Shown here: in pieces, positions 29,671 through 36,379 of the stretch
Layout of the letters: each line of letters starts with the position of its first letter
How positions within the stretch are numbered: the first letter of the stretch is position 1
Source: a virus
DNA: 39,482 nucleotides
Virus record (IMG/VR): IMGVR_UViG_3300012005_000022
Coordinates: 1-39,482 of that record
Direction: 5' to 3' (one strand)
Made by a program: the position numbers and the translations under genes
Notes under the pieces: model-generated
Databases searched by the model: none
What the model was told of the DNA's origin: nothing
The model's input: only the letters and a program-made list of their open reading frames with translations

Positions 29671-29734
29671 ACTCGCCGATGCCTGCGGAGAGGCCAGAAC
29701 ACACCACCAATCCTCCTCACAGGAAGGCACCATC

Positions 29735-31087
29735 ATGCTTGAAGCAGTCAGGGCGCAAAGGAAGGCCCTCAAGGCCCACCTCGAAGCTCTCAACAAGGGC
29801 GCAGTCGACGACAAGGGCGAAGCCCGCGCCATGACCGACGCCGAGAACACCGAGTTCGACGCCGGGATCGTACGGATCAAGGCCCTCGACGAACGCGAGA
29901 CCGAGCTCGTCGAGCTCGAGGCCCGCGAGGATCGCGCCGCCGCGCACCGGGTCGAGACCGGCCTCGTGCCGGTCGGTGACGGTGTCACCCACGAACCGAA
30001 CCCGGTCTACCGGCAGGGCGACCACACCACGTCGTTCTTCCGCGACCTCGCCATGTCTCAGCTCAACACGAGCATCGGCAACGGCTCCGTCACCGAGGCT
30101 CGTGGCCGTCTGGCCCGCGCGCAGGAGACCCGCGCCGGGGACATGACGACCGCCACCGGCTCCGGTGGCGCATTCGCACCGCCGCTGTGGCAGGTCGAGA
30201 ACTTCATCGCCCTGGCCCGTGCGGGTCGGGTCACCGCGAACCTGGTCCAGTCCGAGGTGCTGCCCTCGGGTGTCTCCTCGATCAACCTCCCGAAGGTTTC
30301 CACGGGAGCGTCGGTTGCGGTTCAGGCCACCCAGAACACGGCACTGTCCGACACGGCGATGACCACGACGAGCGTGTCCACCGGCATCACCACCGTCGGC
30401 GGCAAGCAGATCATCTCCATGCAGCTGCTCCAGCAGTCCGGGATCCCCTTCGACCGGGTCATCCTCGGTGACCTCGCCAAGGCGTACGCCATCCAGGTCG
30501 ACACGCAGGTGCTGTACGGGGCGGGTTCGGGTGGCGAGGTTTCCGGTCTCGTTGGTGTCGCCGCGAACACGGCGTTCACCTCCGCGGCCCCGGCGCCGTC
30601 GTCTGTGACGAACGCGAACAGCCTGTACTACGCGATCGCGAAGGCTGCGGCGGCTGTGCAGACGGCGATCTTCGAGGTGCCCGACGCGATCGTCATGTCC
30701 CCCGCCCGGTGGGCGTGGGTCGTCGGTTCCGTCGACACCGCTGGCCGTCCGCTGGTCATCCCGAACGGGGCGAACTTCAACCCGCTCGGCACCACCGGCG
30801 TGCAGGTCGCACAGGGTCTGGCCGGCTACTTCGGCTCGTACCCGGTGTACACGGACCCGAACATCTCGGGTGCGGCCAACTCGGCCACCAACCAGGACGA
30901 GATCTACGTCCTGAAGCGGGACGAGGTGTGGCTCTACGAGTCGGCAGTGCAGACCGAAAGCTTCACGGCAACGTACGCGGACAACGCTTCGGTGCTTTTC
31001 CGCATCTTGGGATACATGGGTCTGATTGCGAACCGTTATACCGGGGCGGTCGGGTCGATTCGCGGGACAGGACTTGTCACGCCTTAG
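29735..31087 (+). CDS. Major capsid protein (HK97 fold) with scaffold domain
   Basis: 450 residues. Residues about 1-70 are a long helical, charged region typical of the delta scaffold domain removed by the protease (LEAVRAQRKALKAHLEALNK onward). The main body begins near residue 90 with DHTTSFFRDLAMSQL. The segments ITTVGGKQIISMQLLQQSGIPFDRVILGDLAKAYAIQVD and ANSLYYAIAKAAAAVQT and the P-domain strands are the classical HK97-fold features. AGGAAGG ribosome site upstream of the ATG. It is separated from the next gene by 118 bp holding a hairpin leader. Confidence 0.94.
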   Translation: MLEAVRAQRKALKAHLEALNKGAVDDKGEARAMTDAENTEFDAGIVRIKALDERETELVELEAREDRAAAHRVETGLVPVGDGVTHEPNPVYRQGDHTTSFFRDLAMSQLNTSIGNGSVTEARGRLARAQETRAGDMTTATGSGGAFAPPLWQVENFIALARAGRVTANLVQSEVLPSGVSSINLPKVSTGASVAVQATQNTALSDTAMTTTSVSTGITTVGGKQIISMQLLQQSGIPFDRVILGDLAKAYAIQVDTQVLYGAGSGGEVSGLVGVAANTAFTSAAPAPSSVTNANSLYYAIAKAAAAVQTAIFEVPDAIVMSPARWAWVVGSVDTAGRPLVIPNGANFNPLGTTGVQVAQGLAGYFGSYPVYTDPNISGAANSATNQDEIYVLKRDEVWLYESAVQTESFTATYADNASVLFRILGYMGLIANRYTGAVGSIRGTGLVTP

Positions 31088-31097
31088 GTAACGGTTT

Positions 31098-31205
31098 CTG
31101 ATAAACCGGACCGGCTTATCAGGCAGGAATCCGCGTCTAATTAACGCGGCTAGGACGGCCCTGAGTCTCCTGGCTTGGGGCCGTCCGCATCCCCAGGAGG
31201 AAACA
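31098..31205 (+). promoter_or_regulatory. Three-hairpin leader after capsid, before Endo VII gene
   Basis: Three stems in a row: CTGATAA/TTATCAG (31098-31122), CCGCGT/ACGCGG with a 7-base loop (31131-31149), and GGACGGCCC/GGGCCGTCC (31153-31161 with 31178-31186). The last is followed by CGCATCCC and AGGAGGAAACA, five bases before the ATG. This last part is homologous to the leader at 24812. The first stem likely stops the abundant capsid transcript. Confidence 0.72.
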
Positions 31206-31745
31206 ATGAATACGTGCCAGTGTTGTGGAATCGAATACATGCGCCATGTCGGCAAAGGGCGTCCTAGTCGGTTCTGCTCGCGCAGTTGTCAGGGGCGAGC
31301 GCTGTATCTAAGTAACCAGGCCGCTGCGGGGATTGTGCGAATGGCTCGATCGTGCGCACAATGTGGCGAACTGGTCTCTGATTCGGCGCGAACGGACGCT
31401 ATATACTGCTCGATTAGGTGCCGAGAGCTGTTCAATTACAACAAAACCGGCGCAACTCAGCGTCTCCGTAAGTGGGGCCTGTCGGTCGCTGACTATGACC
31501 GAATCCTTGCAACACAGGGTGGCGCCTGTGCGGTAGACGGTTGCACTGTTTCAGTCAACGAGAACGGCCGCCGCCTGCACGTCGACCACGACCACGCATG
31601 CTGTCCAGGCAACAACAGTTGCGGCGCCTGTATCCGTGGCCTGCTCTGCGGCCAGCACAACGTCGGGATCGGAATGTTCAACGACGATCCCAGGATGCTC
31701 AGGGCCGCAGCCGAGTACCTGGAACGAAGCCGGGTGTCAGCATGA
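31206..31745 (+). CDS. Endonuclease VII-like HNH endonuclease (179 aa)
   Basis: The C-terminal half fits the recombination endonuclease VII (T4 gp49-like) family: HVDHDH at 125-130, cysteines near 132 and 139, IRGLLCGQHN at 143-152 and the helix ending DPRMLRAAAEYLE. Members resolve branched DNA or act as homing nucleases. The N-terminal half carries two zinc fingers (Cys4/7/24/28 and Cys50/53/68/72). The GC content looks lower than in neighbours, and the gene sits alone behind a hairpin leader between capsid and tail-joining genes, so a mobile insertion is likely. Ribosome site AGGAGGAAAC. Confidence 0.85.
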   Translation: MNTCQCCGIEYMRHVGKGRPSRFCSRSCQGRALYLSNQAAAGIVRMARSCAQCGELVSDSARTDAIYCSIRCRELFNYNKTGATQRLRKWGLSVADYDRILATQGGACAVDGCTVSVNENGRRLHVDHDHACCPGNNSCGACIRGLLCGQHNVGIGMFNDDPRMLRAAAEYLERSRVSA

Positions 31746-32359
31746 GCACCTATCCCAACTGGTTCGGCTGCTACGCGGACCGTTTCTTCGCCCATCACCT
31801 GTCGCCGCTCGCGGGCCGTGCTGGTCGGCGGTTCTTGCAGATCGGGGCGTTCACGGGTGACGCATCGGTATGGCTGTTCGAGCACATCCTGACCGGCCCG
31901 AATGCGACGCTCGTCGACGTTGATACGTGGACGGGCTCGGATGAGCAGGCGCACGAAGCCCTCGACTTCGCGGACGTCGAACGGGTCTATGACGAACACA
32001 CGTCGGGGCTAGTCGAGTCTGGGCGTCTGCGTAAGTTCAAGGGATCAAGTTCGTCCTTCTTCCGATCGAGAGCAGCTCTTGAAGGACTCTTCGGGCTCTT
32101 CGACTTCATCTACATCGACGGGGACCACACAGCGGTCGGCGTCCTGTCCGACGCGGTCCACGCCTACGAGTTGCTGAAGGTCGGCGGCCTGATCGCGTTC
32201 GACGACTACCTGTGGAAGTCCGGCAAGGGCCGCCTGCACGATCCCAGCCCGGCGATCGACGTGGTGGCTGACCTCTACAGCGACCGGCTGGAAACGCTCG
32301 ACAACCCGCAGATGCCCGGCCAGAGCCCTTTGCAGGTCTGGTTCAGGAAGACCCGATGA
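31742..32359 (+). CDS. SAM-dependent methyltransferase (capsid-region, 205 aa)
   Basis: Class I methyltransferase with a Rossmann motif FLQIGAFTGDASVW (residues 31-44) and a FDFIYIDGDHTAVGVLSDAV motif (about 121-140) followed by VGGLIAFDDY, as in the Methyltransf_24-type families. There is no DNA-methylase DPPY, so a small molecule or sugar is the more likely substrate. The ATG overlaps the Endo VII stop, and the stop overlaps the glycosyltransferase start, so the three form a coupled unit. Possible role: building or capping a glycan on the virion (inference). Confidence 0.8.
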   Translation: MSTYPNWFGCYADRFFAHHLSPLAGRAGRRFLQIGAFTGDASVWLFEHILTGPNATLVDVDTWTGSDEQAHEALDFADVERVYDEHTSGLVESGRLRKFKGSSSSFFRSRAALEGLFGLFDFIYIDGDHTAVGVLSDAVHAYELLKVGGLIAFDDYLWKSGKGRLHDPSPAIDVVADLYSDRLETLDNPQMPGQSPLQVWFRKTR

Positions 32360-33045
32360 GAACCAAAGACCAGGTCTCGATCGGCTGGATCGACCCCGGC
32401 GTAGTAGACGGAATGTTCGCCCTGTCCATCGCGAACGTCTACGCGAACCGGATGGACCGGATCGACGCGCTCATGCGGGTCGAAGCGGGCGGTTTGCTCA
32501 GTCGCGGCCGCAACGAGCTCGTAGATCGGTTCATGACGACCAGCACCGCGGAATGGCTGCTGATGATCGACTCCGATGAGCAACTGTCGTTGGAGGCGTT
32601 CGACAAGCTCGTCGCCGCGGCACACGACAAGGCTCGGCCGATCGTGGCGGGCTTGTATTTCGGGGCATGGCCGGGCGAGTTCTATCCGACCGCGGTCCCG
32701 TTGATCTTCCGCCGGGTCCCTGACACGACCACGTTCCGGTCGATCACCGATTATCCGCCCGACAAGGTCATCAAGGTCGATTCGGCGGGCACGGGCTGCC
32801 TGCTGATCCACCGCAGCGTGTTCGAGGCGTTCCAGGTCGAAGCGTCGCCGCATGAGGGCAAGCAGTGGTGCTGGTTTCGGGACATGCCCGTCAACGGCGC
32901 CTGGTTCTCCGAGGACCACTTCTTTTGCGCTCGCGCGATCGAACTGGGCTTCCCCATTCACGCGCACACGGGCGCGACCCTGCCGCACCGTAAACGGTTC
33001 TGGCTCACCGAGGCGCACCACTTAGCGAGCAGGGAGGCGACGTGA
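32356..33045 (+). CDS. Glycosyltransferase, GT-A fold (capsid-region, 229 aa)
   Basis: An atypical GT2/GT-A-like glycosyltransferase. The metal/nucleotide-sugar-binding DSD is at residues 72-74 (in WLLMIDSDEQ), preceded by LSRGRNELVDRFMTT. SEDHFFCARAIELGFPI late in the chain is the acceptor/catalytic ED motif common to these enzymes. It follows the methyltransferase without a gap. Phage glycosyltransferases near capsid genes are known to decorate virions in some mycobacteriophages; that is the leading idea here but the acceptor is unknown. Confidence 0.82.
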   Translation: MRTKDQVSIGWIDPGVVDGMFALSIANVYANRMDRIDALMRVEAGGLLSRGRNELVDRFMTTSTAEWLLMIDSDEQLSLEAFDKLVAAAHDKARPIVAGLYFGAWPGEFYPTAVPLIFRRVPDTTTFRSITDYPPDKVIKVDSAGTGCLLIHRSVFEAFQVEASPHEGKQWCWFRDMPVNGAWFSEDHFFCARAIELGFPIHAHTGATLPHRKRFWLTEAHHLASREAT

Positions 33046-33170
33046 GCATCGAGGAACTACGACAGGAGCTCGCCGCCGCGATCAAGGCCCGTGACGTGCC
33101 CCGGCAGCAGGCCATCCGTGCGCTGCTCGACCGCATGGTCGGCCCGAAGGCTGAGAAGGAGACCCGCTGA
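33042..33170 (+). CDS. Small helical protein (42 aa)
   Basis: GTG overlaps the glycosyltransferase stop; TGA overlaps the next ATG. A single amphipathic helix (EELRQELAAAIKARDVPRQQAIRALLDRM) and a basic/acidic tail. It sits immediately ahead of the head-tail connector, so a small head accessory or assembly factor is possible. Too short for family assignment. Confidence 0.58.
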   Translation: MSIEELRQELAAAIKARDVPRQQAIRALLDRMVGPKAEKETR

Positions 33171-34033
33171 TGGCGATTGACGTCGGCGACGTCTACCAGC
33201 TGACCTTCGCTGTCACTGACGCCGGGGGTGCCCCAGCGAACGCGACGGCCTGCACCGTCACCGTCACCCTCCCCGACCTGACGACCGTGACCCCTGCCGT
33301 GACGAACGCGGTGATGGGCACCTACACGGCGACCTACCCGACGACGATGGCGGGTCGTCACACGGTCCTCTGGGTCGCCACCGGTACCAATGCCTGCGCC
33401 GGGGATGACGATTTCAACGTCCTGACGCCCGGCCGGATGCTCATCAGCCTCGCTGAGGCCAAGGCGGGACTGGGCGTCACAGGAACGGCCAAGGACGAGG
33501 ACATTCGCTCCGTCATCGAAGCCGCGACCCCGATCATGGAAGACATCTGCGGCCCGCTCCTACGCCAGACGCGGGTCGAGTCCTACGACGGCGGCGTCTC
33601 GCAGATCAACCTCCTGTGGTCCCCGATCGTCAGCGTCACGGGCATCATCGAGACCTATGGCAGCAACTACACGCGTCCGCTGACACAGCAGGACATTTTC
33701 TCCGGTAGTGGCCTCGACGCGTTCGGGTTCACCGTGGATCTGGTGACCGGGATCGTGACGCGGCGTGCGATCGGTGCGGCGATCAACTTTGCCAGCGGGA
33801 AACGCAACATTCAGATCACCTACGTGTCGGGGCGTGCCGCGATCAGCGGCAACATTCTCCTCGCGACACGACGGTTGATCCGCCACCTGTGGAGCCAGGA
33901 GCAGCAGTCGTTCCGCCCGAACGTGCTGGCCGCACCTGACCCGAACATGACTACATCCCCGGCGGGGTTCGCTGTTCCCCGTGCCGTGGTCGAACTGTGC
34001 GCGGACTCCACTCGTGCCCCCGGCCTCGCCTGA
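33170..34033 (+). CDS. Head-tail connector with N-terminal Ig-like domain (287 aa)
   Basis: Residues about 1-88 form a beta-sandwich, seven strands without cysteine (VGDVYQLTFAVTDAGG, then ACTVTVTL and HTVLWVAT), typical of Ig-like phage domains. From about 91 the HK97 gp6-like connector begins with LISLAEAKAGLGVTGTAKDEDIRSVIEAATPIMEDICGP, and a final RLIRHLWSQEQQ helix. The fused extension is not in the classical connector, so it may project outside the virion. ATG overlaps the previous stop. Confidence 0.8.
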   Translation: MAIDVGDVYQLTFAVTDAGGAPANATACTVTVTLPDLTTVTPAVTNAVMGTYTATYPTTMAGRHTVLWVATGTNACAGDDDFNVLTPGRMLISLAEAKAGLGVTGTAKDEDIRSVIEAATPIMEDICGPLLRQTRVESYDGGVSQINLLWSPIVSVTGIIETYGSNYTRPLTQQDIFSGSGLDAFGFTVDLVTGIVTRRAIGAAINFASGKRNIQITYVSGRAAISGNILLATRRLIRHLWSQEQQSFRPNVLAAPDPNMTTSPAGFAVPRAVVELCADSTRAPGLA

Positions 34034-34476
34034 TGGCCGCTCAATGGCCGCTCATCGTGGCCCGCTTGCTCGCTTTACTGCCCACGCTGTCCGGGTGGTC
34101 CGGGGTGACTGTCATCGACGGCCCGCTTATCTCCGCTGACGTCCCCACCGACTACATCACGGTCGGATACGTGGCCGACGACCAGGCGGGAACGGGTAAC
34201 ACGACGCAGGATCCAAACGGGTTCCAGTATGTCGAGATAGGCACCGTCCGCAGCCAACTCAACTGCGAGACCGGCGACTCGGACGTGGCTGGGATGCGCG
34301 CCCGCGTATTTGCTCTATACAACGCCATTGATGCCGCGGTGCGTGCGGATCGCACCCTCGGCGTCTTGTCCCCTGCCGGCACGTCAGAACTTGGATACGA
34401 GGTTCTGTCGGCGCAGAACGCGAACGGCACAGCCCAATCGCTCGTGATCACCCTGCTGTACCAAACGGTCACCTAG
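34033..34476 (+). CDS. Tail terminator/head-tail joining protein (147 aa)
   Basis: ATG overlaps the connector stop. Beta-alpha pattern WPLIVARLLALLPTLSGW, VTVIDGP and then DYITVGYVADD, with a DVAGMRARVFALYNAIDAAVRAD helix, is that of tail-terminator proteins that cap the tail tube below the connector. Length is normal. Placed directly upstream of the major tail genes, consistent with the order in many actinophages. Confidence 0.78.
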   Translation: MAAQWPLIVARLLALLPTLSGWSGVTVIDGPLISADVPTDYITVGYVADDQAGTGNTTQDPNGFQYVEIGTVRSQLNCETGDSDVAGMRARVFALYNAIDAAVRADRTLGVLSPAGTSELGYEVLSAQNANGTAQSLVITLLYQTVT

Positions 34477-34489
34477 AGAGGACCACGCA

Positions 34490-34699
34490 ATGTCGGATGT
34501 TGAGGACTTCGCTGCCGCACAAGCAGCCGAGTACGCGGCCTACGTGGCCACCGCGACGATCCTCGTCGATGGTGCCCGCGCATACAACGTGGGCGATCCG
34601 GTGCCCGCGTCGAACGTCGAGCGTCACGACTACCTCACGCGGGGCGTGGTCAAGGCCAGCGACCCAGCACCCACCACCACCACCACCACGGAAGGCTGA
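34490..34699 (+). CDS. Small protein before the major tail protein (69 aa)
   Basis: Ribosome site AGAGAGGACC before the ATG. An alanine-rich helix (DFAAAQAAEYAAYVA) is followed by a DGARAYNVGDPVPASNVERH strand-turn element typical of small head-tail or tail-tube accessory proteins, and a Thr-rich tail (TTTTTTEG). Function not shown. Confidence 0.66.
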   Translation: MSDVEDFAAAQAAEYAAYVATATILVDGARAYNVGDPVPASNVERHDYLTRGVVKASDPAPTTTTTTEG

Positions 34700-34705
34700 C
34701 CTGTC

Positions 34706-35287
34706 ATGGCAAACCCCGCTCTCGTTCTCCCGGAGCTCCTCACCGACCCCGGATACCTGTACTGGGCACCGTTGGGTACCGCGCTGCCCACCGCCGTCTC
34801 GACCGCGTCGGCGTTCTCCGACACGTGGCCGGTCGCGTGGATCCCGCTCGGCATGACGGTGTCCGGGACGGATTTCGACCCGAACACGACCGTCAGCCCG
34901 ATCGACGCTGCCGAGATGATCGACCCGATCACCTACCGGACCACCGCGCGCACCGGGACGATCTCGTTCAACTTGCTGAGCGTGACGGCGACCAACCTCG
35001 CCCGTGCGTTCAACGGTGCGACCCTGACCGTGACCGGTACCACTGCGACCACGATCACGCAGTTGGATCCGCCCGTGATCGGCACCGAGGTCCGCGCCAT
35101 GCTCGGCTTCGAATCCCTCGACAACACGTTCCGGTGGATCGCCTACCAGGTGTTCAACTCCGGCAGCCTGAAGATGTCGTTCAACAAGGCGCCGGCCACC
35201 GCCAGCATCCCGTGGACGGGCATGTTGGAGAAGCCCGCCTCCACTCAGCCGTGGTCCATGTGGACCGCCGGTGCGGCGCGCGCCTGA
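34706..35287 (+). CDS. Major tail protein (tail tube)
   Basis: 193 residues, beta-rich, with ALVLPELLTDPGYLYWAPLGTALPT and WIPLGMTVSGTDFDPNTTVSPIDAAEMID typical of actinophage tail-tube proteins, then a run of antiparallel strands (RTGTISFNLLSVTATNLARAF, TVTGTTATTITQLDPP). Position before the frameshifted chaperone pair is the standard place. Polymerises around the tape measure to make the tail tube. Ribosome site GGAAGG nine bases upstream. Confidence 0.87.
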   Translation: MANPALVLPELLTDPGYLYWAPLGTALPTAVSTASAFSDTWPVAWIPLGMTVSGTDFDPNTTVSPIDAAEMIDPITYRTTARTGTISFNLLSVTATNLARAFNGATLTVTGTTATTITQLDPPVIGTEVRAMLGFESLDNTFRWIAYQVFNSGSLKMSFNKAPATASIPWTGMLEKPASTQPWSMWTAGAARA

Positions 35288-35694
35288 TGGCGTCCGTCGA
35301 GTTCTTCGGCGAGTCGTACGGCCTCAATGCGGGCATGTCCGAATTCGCTCTCATGGAGTTCGCGGAGGCCGCCGACAGTGGCATCGAGCAGAACGGCATG
35401 GCCGCGATGGCCGCGATGCTGCGCCTCATCAAGACGTGCATCGTCGAGGCCGATCTGCAGCGATTCCTCGCGTCGGCGCGGAAGAATCGGCCGACGTCTG
35501 ACGATCTGATCGCCGTCCTGGATGCGGCTGCGAATCAGGTGACGGAGCGCCCTACTTCGCTGCCCGCCGACTCCTCGGCTGGGCAAACGATCATCGCGCC
35601 GAGTGTCGCGTCGAGCTCCGCAGACAAGGGTTTGGATCTGCTGCGTGGCCGACCCGACCTGCAGTTGGCGGTGCTGCACACGCGGGCCGGGTGA
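35287..35694 (+). CDS. Tail assembly chaperone G (short product)
   Basis: 135 residues, ATG overlapping the major tail protein stop. Early helix EFALMEFAEAADSGIEQNGMAAMAAMLRLIKTCIVEADLQRF and the C-terminal Ser/Ala linker match the usual chaperone G. A GGGTTTG slippery heptamer at 35628-35634 is in the right phase, so a -1 shift yields the longer G-T product with the next ORF. It binds the tape measure during tail assembly. Confidence 0.87.
   Translation: MASVEFFGESYGLNAGMSEFALMEFAEAADSGIEQNGMAAMAAMLRLIKTCIVEADLQRFLASARKNRPTSDDLIAVLDAAANQVTERPTSLPADSSAGQTIIAPSVASSSADKGLDLLRGRPDLQLAVLHTRAG
35628..35634 (+). promoter_or_regulatory. Programmed -1 frameshift site GGGTTTG
   Basis: In the G frame the heptamer is read AAG GGT TTG, i.e. 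G-GGT-TTG, the X-XXY-YYZ form for -1 slippage. After the shift the frame is open, with no stop, into the T ORF; the fusion is about 211 residues. No clear pseudoknot was seen by eye. Confidence 0.8.
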
Positions 35695-35921
35695 GCCTGC
35701 TCGACCTGTGCGACACCGCGTATGTCCTGCTCGTCGAGCAGCTCGAGCGACGGACCCTCACCGAACGGCACGTCACTGCGGTACTGCGAGCGGCTGGCGC
35801 TGAGGACGTTGAAGAGCCGGACTGCGACGAGAAGCGTGCCCAGTTCGACGCGGCGCTGGTCGCTGCGCCTGTCCCTGAGTCACCGAACGCACGACTGCTG
35901 CGGGAATTGGGGGTTGGCTGA
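35691..35921 (+). CDS. Tail assembly chaperone T (frameshift extension, 76 aa from its own GTG)
   Basis: The -1 frame ORF after chaperone G. Its own GTG overlaps the G stop, but the expected product is the G-T fusion made by slippage at 35628. The sequence LLDLCDTAYVLLVEQLERRTLTERHVTAVLRAAG is a typical chaperone T helical region. The stop overlaps the next gene by one base. Confidence 0.83.
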   Translation: MSLLDLCDTAYVLLVEQLERRTLTERHVTAVLRAAGAEDVEEPDCDEKRAQFDAALVAAPVPESPNARLLRELGVG

Positions 35922-36379
35922 TGGCTGTTGTCGCTGGCACGGGTTCGGCCCAGCTCGCCGCGCTCGCGGTGCGGTTGAAGGTCGCCGGTGACAAGACGTT
36001 GCGCACCGAACTCCTGCGCGGGTTGAAGTCTGGCGCCGATCCGCTGGTCAAGGCCGTCGCTGAGGCCGCCCGCAACCAGCTGCCCAAGCGGGGCGGGCTG
36101 AATGAGCAGGTCGCCGGCCAGAAGGTCAAGGTTCAGGTCCGCACGGGTGCCCGCACTGCGGGTGTGCGCCTGACCACGGACGCGCCGGACACGAAGCAGA
36201 CCGACTCGGGGTTCGTGCGTCATCCGGTCTTCGGTCACCGCGACAGGAAGTGGCCTACCCAGCAGATCCCGGCCGCTAAGGGCTGGTGGTCCAAGACGCT
36301 CGCGAATGGAGCCCCTGACGTGCAACCCGAGCTGACGGCCGCGATGGAACGTGTCGCAGCCCAGATTCAGGTGCCCTGA
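35921..36379 (+). CDS. HK97 gp10-like head-tail protein (152 aa)
   Basis: ATG overlaps the chaperone stop. A basic helical N-terminus (QLAALAVRLKVAGDKTLRTELLRGLKSGADPLVKAVAEAARNQLPKRGG region) and GFVRHPVFGHRDRKW...PAAKGWWSKTLA, the HxVFGxR.K W and GWW pattern of the HK97-gp10_like family. In HK97 this protein lies before the tail terminator; here it is between the chaperones and the tape measure. The family assignment is good; the position is unusual. Confidence 0.8.
   Translation: MAVVAGTGSAQLAALAVRLKVAGDKTLRTELLRGLKSGADPLVKAVAEAARNQLPKRGGLNEQVAGQKVKVQVRTGARTAGVRLTTDAPDTKQTDSGFVRHPVFGHRDRKWPTQQIPAAKGWWSKTLANGAPDVQPELTAAMERVAAQIQVP

Noticed and set aside
29717-31255. A 512-codon open frame on the reverse strand opposite the major capsid gene
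   Set aside because: It is antisense to a confidently identified capsid gene; long reverse frames are expected in GC-rich coding DNA, and its product is low-complexity Arg/Val/Gly without a domain.
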